A program made the position numbers and the translations under genes. Positions 1 to 9,400 of a stretch of 64,000 nucleotides of DNA are shown in pieces. Each line of letters opens with the position of its first letter. The first letter of the stretch is position 1. The stretch spans positions 496,001 to 560,000 of the forward strand of contig JACKEV010000010.1 of the NCBI GenBank assembly GCA_020632795.1, given 5' to 3'. This DNA is from Alphaproteobacteria bacterium (GTDB taxonomy: Bacteria > Myxococcota_A > UBA796 > CAJQPC01). A model generated the notes under the pieces. That model was not told the DNA's origin. It saw only the letters and a program-made list of their open reading frames with translations, and did no database searches.

Positions 1-1778
1 TCCTGGTCCACACCGCGCCGGTGTTCTCGACCCACACCCACCGGCCTCTGTGGTTCACCGGCCTGCTGCCGCTGAGCCGGGAGATCGGCTGGGTGGAGAT
101 CCGCTACGACCGGCAGATCGTGGCCCGCGCCCGCCGGGTGGAGGGCAGCCCCGGCTTCGCCGACACCCCGCGCCTCCGGGACGACGGCGTGCTGGTGTGG
201 TCCGTCGACCAGACCTACGGCAACCGCCCCCAGCTCGCCGTGGAGCTGGAGCAGTCCGGCGTGCGCACCCCCGCCGCGCAGCCCGATCGGCACGCCGACC
301 GCCTCCCCCTGCCCGTGGAGCGGTTCGCGCCCTGGCAGCGGATGGTCCTCGCGGCCAGCGACGCCTGGGACAGCGCGATCAGCACCCCTGTAGAGGCCCC
401 CACCGGCAGGTGGCGCCGCCTGGCCCTGCGCGAGATCGTGCCCGGCTGGTACCAGGCCGACGGCGACGAGACCCTGACCCGCACCTGGCACCTCGACGGC
501 CGGGTGCTGCGGTCCCCGCTGCCGCGCGGGGTGAAGCGCTCCGCAGACGGGGGCTACGTGCGCCTGCCCGACGGGGTCGTCGGTCGGCTGGAGGTCTTCG
601 GCCACGCCGACGGCGAGCCGGGCGCCGAGACCCGCGACCTCGCCGGCCTGCCGGCGGACGCCCCCATCGAGACCCTGGCCGACGCCGGCTGGCTGTGCGC
701 CCTGGCCGGCGCCCCCGGCGGCCCGCTGCTCTCCGCGGACGTGGACGGGGTGTGGCGCTGGCACGAGCCCGACGGCGCGACCGCCGAGATCCCCCTGGGC
801 GACCCCGAGGTGCCCGCCTTCGCGGCCCGAGCGGCGGCCGTGCGCGCGGACGGCGCCCTGGGCGTGGTCGGCGACACCGCGGGGTCGGTGGTGCTGCTCC
901 CCCACGGCGGCACGCCCGAGCCCCTGTGGGCCCTGCATGACGCGCCGGTCCACCACCTCGTGTTCTCCCCCGACGGGACACAGCTCGCCACGGGTGCTGT
1001 GGACGGCCGCTCGCTCGTGATCTCGATGAACACGGCCTCACGGATCGTGCCGGCGCTGTGCGTGCTGCACGGCGTGGCGGTCACCGCGGTGGCCTGGCGG
1101 GGGGACGGCGCGGCGCTGGCCAGCGGCGACGCCGACGGGCAGCTCCGCATCCGGGACGCCCAGGGGCAGCGGGTCACCGAGCCCCTGCACGCCGGGGCGG
1201 TCACCGGGATCGGGTGGCTGCCCGGCCTCGGCGCCTGGGTCACGGTGGGGGCCGACGGCGTCGCCCGGCTCCTCGACGCGGACGGCTACCCCCTCATCGA
1301 GCGGGTCGACCGCTACGTGTGGGACGGCGGCGCCCACGACTGGGTCCTGGGGGAGGGCCCCGGGGCGCGCACCGAGGCGGTGCCCTTCGGGCTGGAGCTG
1401 GGGGCCGCCGCCACCGCGATGGCCCTGCTCGGCGACCGCGTCGCGGTCGGCACCGCTGCGGGTGCGGTGGCGCTGTGGACCCCCGCGCTGGCCGACGGGC
1501 TGGCCGAGGCCCTCGACCTCTCCCAGGCCACCGCCCACGAGGGCGCGGTGGTCTCCCTGGCGGTGGTGGACGATCGCTGGCTGCTCAGCGCGGGGCGCGA
1601 CGGGCGCGTCGTGGCCTGGGACACCAGCGTCACCCCGCCCCAGCCCCACGGGCTGACCCGCCGCACACGCCCGCTGGTCTCCCTCGCCTGCTATGGCGCG
1701 GGTCGGCTCGCCTGGGCCCTCGCCCCCCGGACCGACCGCCGCCACCTCCTGGCCCGGGAACCGGATGCTCTGGACTGA
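1..1778 (+). CDS. WD40-like beta-propeller protein (5' truncated by window edge)
   Basis: The reading frame is open from base 3, so the true start probably lies upstream; the first in-window start is GTG at 21. The N-terminal 190 residues or so are a region I do not recognise (W/R-rich, with WFTGLL and YGNRPQL). The rest looks like a WD40-type propeller: recurring blades with VFSPDGTQLATG, WRGDGAALASGDADG and LLSAGRDGRVVAWDT, i.e. the usual S/A-x-D-G-x-hydrophobic-x-x-W pattern. No signal peptide or membrane segment is visible in the window. It overlaps the next gene by 14 nt, so it is probably co-transcribed and co-translated with the amidase/caspase-like/papain fusion. WD40 propellers usually act as protein-binding scaffolds; a sensor or scaffold role here is inference. 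Confidence 0.75.
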   Translation, partial: LVHTAPVFSTHTHRPLWFTGLLPLSREIGWVEIRYDRQIVARARRVEGSPGFADTPRLRDDGVLVWSVDQTYGNRPQLAVELEQSGVRTPAAQPDRHADRLPLPVERFAPWQRMVLAASDAWDSAISTPVEAPTGRWRRLALREIVPGWYQADGDETLTRTWHLDGRVLRSPLPRGVKRSADGGYVRLPDGVVGRLEVFGHADGEPGAETRDLAGLPADAPIETLADAGWLCALAGAPGGPLLSADVDGVWRWHEPDGATAEIPLGDPEVPAFAARAAAVRADGALGVVGDTAGSVVLLPHGGTPEPLWALHDAPVHHLVFSPDGTQLATGAVDGRSLVISMNTASRIVPALCVLHGVAVTAVAWRGDGAALASGDADGQLRIRDAQGQRVTEPLHAGAVTGIGWLPGLGAWVTVGADGVARLLDADGYPLIERVDRYVWDGGAHDWVLGEGPGARTEAVPFGLELGAAATAMALLGDRVAVGTAAGAVALWTPALADGLAEALDLSQATAHEGAVVSLAVVDDRWLLSAGRDGRVVAWDTSVTPPQPHGLTRRTRPLVSLACYGAGRLAWALAPRTDRRHLLAREPDALD

Positions 1779-3612
1779 GCCCCACCGGCCCGCCGTCGTG
1801 CTCGACCCCGGGCACGGCGGCCACCACCCCGCCGGAGGCTCCACCCCCTGGGGGGTACGCGGCCCGGGTGGCGCCTGGGAGAAGGACCTCGTGCTGGATC
1901 TGGCCGGGCGGCTGCGGGACCGCCTGCAGGCCCGGGGGGTGCCTACGGCCCTCACCCGGGACCGGGACGAGAACCTCTCCTTCGGGCAGCGGGTGGGGGT
2001 GGCCGCGAGGGCCGGGGCGGCGGCGTTCATCTCGCTCCACCTGGGCGCGGACCACCCGGGGGCGCCCCCGGGGCCCCGCACCTTCGCCCACACCCGCGGC
2101 GGCCCTGACAGCCTGGCGCTGGCCGGGGTGGTGCACGCCGCCTGCCGGGGGGCGCTGGGGGGCGGCTTCGACCCCGTGGATACCGGTCCGCTGGCCGTGC
2201 TGCACCCCGACCACCACCACCCCGGGACCGCCGCCTGCCTCGTTGAGCTGACGCTGCTCAGCGACCCCGCCGAGGAGCGCCGCCTCGGCGACCCGGGGCT
2301 CCGGGACGACCTCGCCGAGCGCCTGGGGGACGCCCTGAGCAGCTGGGTCAGCGCCCGGCCGGACGCCGCCCCGCGCCCGCCGCGGCTGCGGGCGCTGATC
2401 GTGGCCATCGACGACTACGGCGACCGGGCGCCCCGCCTGCGCTTCGCCCGGCAGGACGCCCTGCGGCTGGCCGCGACCCTGGTCCAGTGCCTGGGCGCGG
2501 ACCCCGCCCACACCCCGATGCTCTTCGACGCCGACGCCACCGAGGCAAACCTCACCGCGCGGCTGCGGGCCCTCGCGGCCGACGCCCCGCCGGGCCAGCA
2601 CCTCGCGCTCGTGTTCGCGGGGCGGGGCTGCGCGAGCCCGGAGGCGCCGGGGGCGCTGGTGACCGCCGACGGCCGCGGCCTCACCCCGGGGGCGCTGCGG
2701 GCGGCCCTGGCCGACACGCCGGTCCGGCACCTCACCGTGCTCGCGGACGCCGGCTTCGGGACCGACGCCGCGGGCCGGGGCCACGCCGGGGCCCCCCTGG
2801 TGGAGGGGGACGCCCAGGGGCCCCAGCTCACCTGGATCGCCGCCGCCGGGCCTGGGGGCTCGGCCTATGAGCACCCCTCGGCGGGCGGCGGGCTGTTCAC
2901 CCGGGCCCTGTGCCAGCGCCTGGACGCCTCGGACGTCGAGATCAGCCACGAGGGCCTCGTCGCCCTGCTGAGCGAGGACCTCTCCGATCAGGCCGGCGCG
3001 CTGCCCACCCCCGCCGGGCAGCAGCCCTGGCTGCGCACCCCCGACCCCGCCGCCCTGCTGCTGGCGCCGCCCGAGCGCGGCCGGGGCGCGGCGCCCTTCG
3101 CCCTGCGCCACTACGTGCCCCTCGTCGCCCAGCTCGCCGAGATGAGCTGCTGGGCGGCGGCCGCCGCGATGCTGGTGGGCTGGCGGGACTGCCAGGACAT
3201 GGGCGGGATCCGCATCGCCCAGGGCAGCGGGCGGTGGCGCTCGTGGAAGCTCGGGCTCCAGCCCAAGGACATCGCCGCCCTGGCCGAGGCCTGGGGCCTC
3301 ACCCAGGAGCGCCCGCGCTTCTACCACGTCGCCGAGCTGCGCGGCCTGCTGGAGCGCTTCGGGCCGCTGTGGCTGGGGGAGGCCGACCCGGACCTCCACG
3401 TCGTCGTGCTCACCGGGATCCGCGGGGACGGCACCCTGGACGGCACCGAGGTCGAGATCAACGATCCCTGGCCCGTCGGCCGGGGCGAGCGGTATACCCT
3501 GACCTTCCGCCAGCTCGCCGCCAACTTCCACGCCGCCAGCCGCCTGGTGGGCCTGCACGCCCAGGTGCTGCACACCGGCGGCCGCCCCCAACCCTCCGAG
3601 GACGCGCCATGA
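1765..3612 (+). CDS. Amidase_3 - caspase-like (inactive) - papain-like protease fusion
   Basis: 615 aa from ATG 1765, chosen because it sits just before the amidase motif and overlaps the upstream stop. Residues 9-195 resemble a zinc N-acetylmuramoyl-L-alanine amidase: DPGHGG (H17), E39 in AWEKDL, H92 in ISLHLGAD and E161 in LVELTLLSDPAE, so all expected metal/catalytic residues are present. Residues 205-425 have a caspase (C14) fold signature: LIVAIDDYGD at the start and GGGLFTRAL near the end. The catalytic His motif GHG reads GRG (R287) and the Cys motif DACxSG reads DAGFG (G330), so this domain is probably non-proteolytic. Residues 450-605 look like a papain/C39-type cysteine protease with C462 (MSCWAAAAAM), H545 (DLHVVVLTG) and N566/D567 (INDPWP). 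No signal peptide is seen. The three-domain order is unfamiliar to me. Confidence 0.82.
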   Translation: MLWTEPHRPAVVLDPGHGGHHPAGGSTPWGVRGPGGAWEKDLVLDLAGRLRDRLQARGVPTALTRDRDENLSFGQRVGVAARAGAAAFISLHLGADHPGAPPGPRTFAHTRGGPDSLALAGVVHAACRGALGGGFDPVDTGPLAVLHPDHHHPGTAACLVELTLLSDPAEERRLGDPGLRDDLAERLGDALSSWVSARPDAAPRPPRLRALIVAIDDYGDRAPRLRFARQDALRLAATLVQCLGADPAHTPMLFDADATEANLTARLRALAADAPPGQHLALVFAGRGCASPEAPGALVTADGRGLTPGALRAALADTPVRHLTVLADAGFGTDAAGRGHAGAPLVEGDAQGPQLTWIAAAGPGGSAYEHPSAGGGLFTRALCQRLDASDVEISHEGLVALLSEDLSDQAGALPTPAGQQPWLRTPDPAALLLAPPERGRGAAPFALRHYVPLVAQLAEMSCWAAAAAMLVGWRDCQDMGGIRIAQGSGRWRSWKLGLQPKDIAALAEAWGLTQERPRFYHVAELRGLLERFGPLWLGEADPDLHVVVLTGIRGDGTLDGTEVEINDPWPVGRGERYTLTFRQLAANFHAASRLVGLHAQVLHTGGRPQPSEDAP

Positions 3613-3869
3613 TCTGCTACCTCATCTCCTACGATCTCCACAACCAGCGCCAATACGGCGACCTGATCGCCGAGATCCGCGCCTTCCCGCACACGAAGGT
3701 CCACGCCTCGACCTGGATGGTCGTCACCGACCTGGACGCCCACCAGCTCTACACCCGCCTCGCCCAGCACATCGACGAGGACGACAGCCTCTTCGTGCTG
3801 CGCTCCGGTCGGGACGCGGCGTGGAGCCTCGTCGAGGGCGACGTGGAGTGGCTGCACCGCTGGCTGTAG
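3609..3869 (+). CDS. Cas2/SinR-like small ferredoxin-fold protein
   Basis: 86 aa; ATG 3609 overlaps the preceding stop (ATGA), which indicates translational coupling. It begins MICYLISYDLHNQRQYGDL, the beta-strand and Asp pattern of the SinR/Cas2-like family (YLISYDL...), followed by a Lys-Ser/Thr-Trp stretch (VHASTWMVVT) and a late strand around LFVLRSGRDAAW. Length matches stand-alone SinR-like proteins. There is no CRISPR array, cas1 or other cas gene in the window, so a role in spacer acquisition is not supported. As the last gene of the WD40/amidase operon it may be a nuclease, an RNA-binding component or a VapD-like toxin. Function is inferred from the fold only. Confidence 0.7.
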   Translation: MICYLISYDLHNQRQYGDLIAEIRAFPHTKVHASTWMVVTDLDAHQLYTRLAQHIDEDDSLFVLRSGRDAAWSLVEGDVEWLHRWL

Positions 3870-3891
3870 GGCGCCGCGCCACGCGCCACGC

Positions 3892-4137
3892 TCACCCCAC
3901 CCCCGCCACCCGGTCCAGCAGCGCCGTCCCCCGGCGGGTGAAGCACAGCGCCCCCACCAGCGCGCCGCCCAGCCCGGCCATGACGACCCCGTTGACCAAC
4001 CGACCCACCACCAGCAGGTCGAGCTGGAAGAGGATCGGGCAGTCCGCCTGCTGGGCCTGGAGATCGATGAGGGGGTCGAGGATACCCCAGACAGCACGAC
4101 GTCCGTGACGCCGTCTACATCGACATCGTAGAAGGCC
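3892..4137 (-). pseudogene. Decayed third Rhs C-terminal tip fragment
   Basis: It begins directly after the stop of the Imm52-like gene. First comes a short FG-GAP/VCBS-like piece (FYDVDVDGVTDVVLSG). At about 4090 the homology shifts frame into WGILDPLIDLQAQQADCP, which closely matches the pre-toxin segment of the intact rhs gene (WGTLDPLLEMQAQQADYP, near 7080). The frame then continues through a hydrophobic stretch (VNGVVMAGLGGALVGALCF) to a TGA at 3892-3894. There is no start codon, ribosome site or toxin domain. I read it as the oldest remnant of a tip-cassette array; the frameshifted junction argues that it is dead. Confidence 0.7.
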
Positions 4138-4851
4138 TCACAGCGGGTAGCCGGCCTCGCGGAGCTTGTGCCAGGCGTCGCGGATGCGGGCGATGTCTTC
4201 GGGGTTGTCGTGGCGCATGGGGCGTTGGCCGAGGGTGATGAGGGCGCCGCCTTCAAAGGGCTCGACGGTGGCGTCATCCCCGAGGCCGTCGACCGGGAGG
4301 ACGGGACTTCGGAGCCAGGTCATCCAGCCGGGGTAGCCCTTCTGCTTGAGGCGGAGGTCGTGGTTGGGGGTGTAGAGGTGGAGGTTGGTGACAGCACCTA
4401 TCTCGGGTTGATATGCACCGATGATCGCAGAAAAGACGGGTTTGATGCACTCTGGAATCGAGACAGGACCAAGTGTATTCTCGTTTGGAAGATCTACCTC
4501 CACGTTGTTCCACATGTGGCCGGTACCGCCTGCTCCGACGGAGGTTGAGACCCCGACAGTGTCCTCGTCGGTGGATGAGCCGTTCCATACGCCAAGCCCA
4601 AATCCAAAAGGATCAACGGCATCTATCGCCTGCCCCCTATTCCTCGCCAGAAGCGGCAGAAGCCGCTCAGCGGTCACCATATCGATCGGATGCTCAATCG
4701 CTTCTTGGCGACTTCTGCCCTGTTCATACCAACGTGAATATGCAGGATGAACAGATTGGAGGCGTCGAAGGAGATCAGCAGCGCGGGCCGCACAAGCGCC
4801 TAACGTCTCCTCACGGGGGCCCCACCAAGCCTCCACAGTCAGCTCTGACAT
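4138..4851 (-). CDS. Imm52-like immunity protein
   Basis: 237 aa, starting at ATG 4851, 10 nt after the end of the displaced toxin tip and in the same orientation, the normal toxin-immunity order. The overall look (N-terminal WWGPREE, internal VDPFGFGLGVWNG, C-terminal ITLGQRPMRHDNPEDI with a helix ending REAGYPL) resembles Imm52 proteins, which family knowledge pairs with Tox-REase-5 nucleases. It has no signal peptide and is expected to act in the cytoplasm by binding the cognate toxin. Its base composition is clearly more AT-rich than its surroundings, especially 4380-4760, consistent with transfer of the cassette. The Imm52 assignment is from recognition, not a search. Confidence 0.7.
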   Translation of the reverse strand: MSELTVEAWWGPREETLGACAARAADLLRRLQSVHPAYSRWYEQGRSRQEAIEHPIDMVTAERLLPLLARNRGQAIDAVDPFGFGLGVWNGSSTDEDTVGVSTSVGAGGTGHMWNNVEVDLPNENTLGPVSIPECIKPVFSAIIGAYQPEIGAVTNLHLYTPNHDLRLKQKGYPGWMTWLRSPVLPVDGLGDDATVEPFEGGALITLGQRPMRHDNPEDIARIRDAWHKLREAGYPL

Positions 4852-4861
4852 CAGGATCTCC

Positions 4862-5671
4862 TCATGGAGTTGGTGGGGTCCAGATGACGGACACGTTGTT
4901 CAGGTTGTTCTTCGCCGCTTGGCCACGAAGGAAGTCTGCGAACTCCCGCTCTGCAACATGCCAATGTACGGGCATGCTGCCTGCTGCTCGTGATTGGCGC
5001 TTCATCTGCTCGACAGTGTCGCTCCCTTTGGTGAACCATCGCTGCCATCGCCTGCCTTCGTTGGTGATGAAGGTTGAGTACCCCTCCCCCTTCGCCTCGA
5101 TGAGCACGCCGTCCTCAAATCCGTCGAACTTCACGCCATCGACCTCGTAGACATACCCCTCCGGGGCTCCGGTGACCTGACTCTGGTACTTGCGCGCCCT
5201 GGGCGGCATGCCTCCCGTCTCGGGCACCCACTTCCCTGGCCCATCAGCCGGCGGCGGCGTGCTTCCCGGCCCCTCGCTGAGCACCTGCCACCCGATGGGC
5301 CGGGCCGGGTCGAGGTTGTGGATGACGACGCTGCCGCCATGCGCCAGCAATCCGCCACCCAGCCCTGTCGCTGCGGTCCCGGCCCCAGCCCCGGCTGGCC
5401 CGGTCACAGGTACGGTGAGCAGGGCCTGGCCGCCGGTCCACATCAGATTAGCGCCCTGCTGCATCTCCCACATGGCGTAGCCGGTGGACACCACGCGGCC
5501 CCAGACCCGGCCGCCGTCGTACCAGAAGGGGTCGGTTGAGGTCTGGCGATGGTGCTCGATCAGGGGGTCGAGTGCGCCGAGGGCGAGGTCGCTGGAGAGC
5601 TGGTGGCCGTAGCCGAGGTGGGCTTCGCGGGGGGAGCGGAGCGGGCCGTCGGCTGCGGCGGGGTCGTCTGG
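4862..5671 (-). pseudogene. Displaced Rhs C-terminal tip with Tox-REase-5-like nuclease
   Basis: Open frame of 269 codons directly following the stop of the HEAT-like immunity gene. Its first part repeats the pre-toxin region of the intact rhs gene: GYGHQLSSDLALGALDPL here against GYNGQLSSDLAWGTLDPL there, then a Gly/Ala-rich stretch ending in VVIHNLDPARP against VILNNLRPDRD. The last 110 residues or so look like a Tox-REase-5 restriction-endonuclease-fold toxin: YQSQVTG, VKFDGFEDGVLIEAKG (D and E-x-K of the nuclease core), VHWHVAE. It lacks the Rhs shell and a good ribosome site; GTG 5494 is the only plausible independent start. It is best seen as a silent orphan tip that could replace the current one by recombination through the shared segment, or be read as a small protein. 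Confidence 0.78.
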
Positions 5672-6448
5672 TCAGGACGCAGCCTGACCCGAGCGGGTCT
5701 TCCTGGCTTTACGCTCGGCGGCCTTGCGGGCCTTCTCGGCGGCCTTGGCTTCGGCCTTGTCGAGACGCTCCAGGGACTTCTCCACCAGCTTACGGAGGCG
5801 CTTGTCTTCGGTCTGGAGGAAGGGCTTGACCTTGTCGCGGAGTTCGTAGAAGCCCTTCTTCCCGATGTTGTCGATGGCTGCCCAGCACATGTGTTCGTCG
5901 TCGAGCAGGGCCTCAAGCACCTCTGCTCGGCGCGGATGCTTCATCTTGGCGAGGGCGTCGACAAGAGGTTCGCGTAGCTCACCGTAACTTGGAGCCAGTG
6001 CCAGCTCTGCGATCTGGTCGAAGAAGGACTCATCTGCGACAACCTCCAGTGCTATGGCTGCCGCCTCCCTGGAGAGTCCACTGCTCTTGACCGTCGGGTC
6101 GACCTCGCGCTTGAACTCTGCGATGAGCACCGGGGCGGCCACCGGCTTGAGGGACTTATGGGAGAGGGTTCGTGCGATGTCCGACCGAAGGGGTGGCCAG
6201 GACATCTTCGGCAACCACTTCATCAGGATGGGGAACGCGGGCCTCGGGTCAACACCCCAATACCGGGCCTGTTCTCGAAGCTGGCCGATGAAGTCCAACT
6301 CGAAGCCTGCTTCCCGAAGCTCAGCCATGAGGGGGGCTGCGTCCGCGTGGTAGGCGGCCGAAGCGCGTCGGGACCGCTCCGTCTGCAGACCGCTCTCCTC
6401 AATCGAGCGTCTCCACCGTTGGCTGGGTAGCTCAGGTCTATCCGTCAT
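5672..6448 (-). CDS. HEAT-like helical-repeat immunity protein
   Basis: 258 aa; its ATG at 6448 overlaps the rhs stop (ATGA), so toxin and immunity are translationally coupled. The protein is all-helical with repeated degenerate HEAT-like units (for example REPLVDALAKMKHPRRAEVLEALLD and CWAAIDNIGKKGFYELRDKV, quoted with interruptions in the alignment), and ends in a Lys/Arg/Ala-rich charged helix. There is no signal peptide. From its position it is the cognate immunity to the Tox-REase-7-like tip; I cannot name a specific Imm family. HEAT-like proteins are common as polymorphic-toxin immunity proteins. Base composition is a little lower in GC than the rhs core. Confidence 0.7.
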   Translation of the reverse strand: MTDRPELPSQRWRRSIEESGLQTERSRRASAAYHADAAPLMAELREAGFELDFIGQLREQARYWGVDPRPAFPILMKWLPKMSWPPLRSDIARTLSHKSLKPVAAPVLIAEFKREVDPTVKSSGLSREAAAIALEVVADESFFDQIAELALAPSYGELREPLVDALAKMKHPRRAEVLEALLDDEHMCWAAIDNIGKKGFYELRDKVKPFLQTEDKRLRKLVEKSLERLDKAEAKAAEKARKAAERKARKTRSGQAAS

Positions 6449-9400
6449 CAGAGATCCCGCTTGAGGGTGATGCGTCCATCGTCGACGGCCTGTTGTAGCG
6501 AACTGCTGAGCTTGGTATCCGCCCGAACCTTGAGGGTGAACTCGTACCCCCAGTGTTCAGCATAGGCAAGGTAGTCCTTGAGCTGCGTACTCATGTGCTG
6601 GTACTTCACGTTCTTCACCTCGCCGATCTTGAAGTTGTCGCCATCCAGATGGTCTGGCACACGCCACTGCTTGGGCTTTCCCGGGATCTTGATCCGCTCC
6701 GTGTTCTTCTCCCACCCTGACGCCACCTCCCCCTGACGCCCCCGCTCCATCGCGTCATCGATCGTGAACTCCCCGTTCGGCCCGCTCCCCCACTCTCGCA
6801 GCATGGGCCCGCCGACGTCCCGGTCCGGCCGCAGGTTGTTCAGGATGACCCCGCCGCCGTGGACGGTCGCCCCCGCTCCGGCCGCCGCCGTCGCAGTGCC
6901 GGGCGCGGTGGTCGCACCTCCGGTCACAGGGGTGAGCGCCATCGCCCCGCCCCCAGCCATCATCAGCGTCTCGCCGTTGCGGATCTCCCACAGCGCGAGG
7001 CAGTACGAGGCCCCGCGCCCACCGGCCCGGCCGACCTCGAACAGCAGCGGGTAGTCCGCCTGCTGAGCCTGCATCTCAAGGAGCGGGTCGAGGGTGCCCC
7101 AGGCCAGGTCGCTGGAGAGCTGGCCGTTGTAGCCCTGAGCCACGGAGGTCCCGGCGTCCCAGAGGTCTCCAGCCAGGATCCCGGCGGTCTCGCCGGTGTC
7201 GCTGAGCCAGCCGCCGGCTGCAGCCAGCGCTCGCCGAACCGGGCCAGGTCCGTTGTCCCCGTTGAGATCCGGCATCCAGCCCAACTCGCGGTCCCAGGTC
7301 GCGCCGGTGTGGTGGTTGATCCGGGAGGTGATCGAGGCGCGGAGCCGAGACCCTGCGGTCTTCCGGCGTGCCCACCCGGGCGTCTCGGCGTAGGGGTTCG
7401 TCGCCTCCTCGACGGGTCCCCGTCGGCCAGGGCGGCCGGCGCGGCTCGGGTCGACCTCGCTGCTCCCTCGCCACACCGCGAAGACGCTCTGGCTTCGCCG
7501 CTCCGAGCGCTTCGCCTGCCGCTCCCTGCGTCGCTGCCTCCGGCGCTCCTTGCGCTCGGCGGTGAAGCCCAGCGGGTCGACGTAGCGCAGCGGGTCGCCC
7601 TCGGCGTAACGGAAGCGGTGCAGCCCCCCGGCGAGGCCCTTGGGGTCGGTGCTGAGGAAATGGCCGGCGTCGGCGTCGTAGGCACGGTGCCGGGCCAGAA
7701 GCAACCCCGGCGCGTCCGGCAACAACTCCAGCCCCGCGAAGAGGAAGCGCTCGTCGTCCGCGACCGGGCCGAGGCCCCCGCCGAAGGCGTCGGGGGTGAC
7801 CACGCTGGCGCCACTGCGCAGCACACTCCCGCGTGGGTCGGCGACGAGGGTTCGCCACTGCCCATCGAAAGCGCCCAGCAGCAGGCCCTCAGCGACCACA
7901 TAGCTGCGGTCGGTCCCATCACTCTGGGCGACCTCCAGCGGCCAACGCCCGCCGAGACGCCACGCCGTCCGGCGAGGTTGTGCGCCGCCCTCGTCCATCG
8001 AGACGACTCGGCCTGAAGCGTCCCTCACGAAGCTGTAGAGCAGGCCCTGCCCATCCCCGATCCCGGAGAGCGATCCGTCGGGGAAGCGCTCGTAGAACAG
8101 CGACCGGTGGTCTTCCGTGATGCCGTCCAGATCGTCATCGTAGAGGATCGCGCTGTCGACAGCCGAGGGCAGCGACCCCTGCCAGGAGACCTCTTGCTCA
8201 AGCGCGCCGTCGCGGAGGACCTCGGTGCGCCGACCGGCGGCGTCCAACTCGTAGTGCAAGGCCTCGCCAGTGAGGCCCCGGACCTCGTCGACAAGCCAGC
8301 CGGGCTCGGCGTAGGCGTAGGTGTTCGTCCAGCCGCCCACCGCGCTGTCGAAGCGGGTCTCTTCGGTGAGCCGCCCTCGGTCGTCGAAGACGCCGGACCA
8401 GGTCGAACGGCCCCAGGCGCCCTGGGCGTCGATGTCCTCGATGCGGCCCATCCGGTCGTAGGTGATGGCGATGGACGTGTCGGGGGTCAGGACGTCGGTG
8501 GCGCGCGCCATCGCGTCGCGGCTGGTGAAGCGGGCGACGACAGCACCGTCCAGCTCGACCTGACCCAAGGTGAAGGCGCCTCCAGAAAGCCGCCGGTCGT
8601 AGTCGATGCTTCGACCGGCTGGGGTGACCACGCGGCGCAACGCTCCGTTGCGGAACCACTCCCAGTCGGTGGTGGAGGCGTGGCCGGCGACAACGCTGGT
8701 CCGGGCTTGAGGTCGGCCGGCGGCGTCGTAGGTCCAGGTCTCGCTCGCCAGGATGAGGCCGTTGAGCGCGCTGCGCGTGGTCGCCGGGTTGCCCCAGGCG
8801 TCGAGGTTCATGACTTCGGAGACGAGGACGTCGCCGTCATCGACCTCCTGGGCGATGAGGCGACCCGCAGCGTCGCGGTGGAGGGTGGTCTGCCGCCAAC
8901 CCCCGCCGCTGCCGATGCGCTCCTCTCGGGTGACCCAGGGGGCGAGGTCTTCGCGGTGCAGTCGACGGGTCTGGGCGCCGGCTCCCCAGGACTCCTCGTA
9001 GAGCAGACCGTGGTCGTAGTCGAACTGCGTCGTCTCGTCGGGGGTGGCGAGGGTGTCGAGGCGGCCGGCGGTGGTCCAGGTGAGGTCGACGACGTAGTCG
9101 CTCAGGCCGGGGAGGTCCGTGGGCTGCCAGCTCGGGTCGTCGAACCAGCCCCAGACGGTGGTGGGGCGGCCGGCGGTGTCGAAGTCGGTGACCTCTCGGG
9201 CGAGGACCGCGCCGGTGGCGTCGAGGTGCTGGCGCTGCCAGAGGTCGGCGCCGTCGTAGAGGAAGCGCTGGGTGGTGCCGTCGGGCTGGGCCTCGGCGAC
9301 GAGGCGGCCGAGACCGTCGTGCCAGGTGGTCGTGGTGGCGCCGACGGCGTCGGTGACCACGGTCTCGGCGTAGCCGTTGGTGCTGGCGTAGCGGGTGGAC

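Noticed and set aside
3609..3869. A CRISPR-Cas adaptation locus because of the Cas2-like gene
   Set aside because: No repeat-spacer array, cas1, cas4 or effector gene was seen near it or anywhere in the window.
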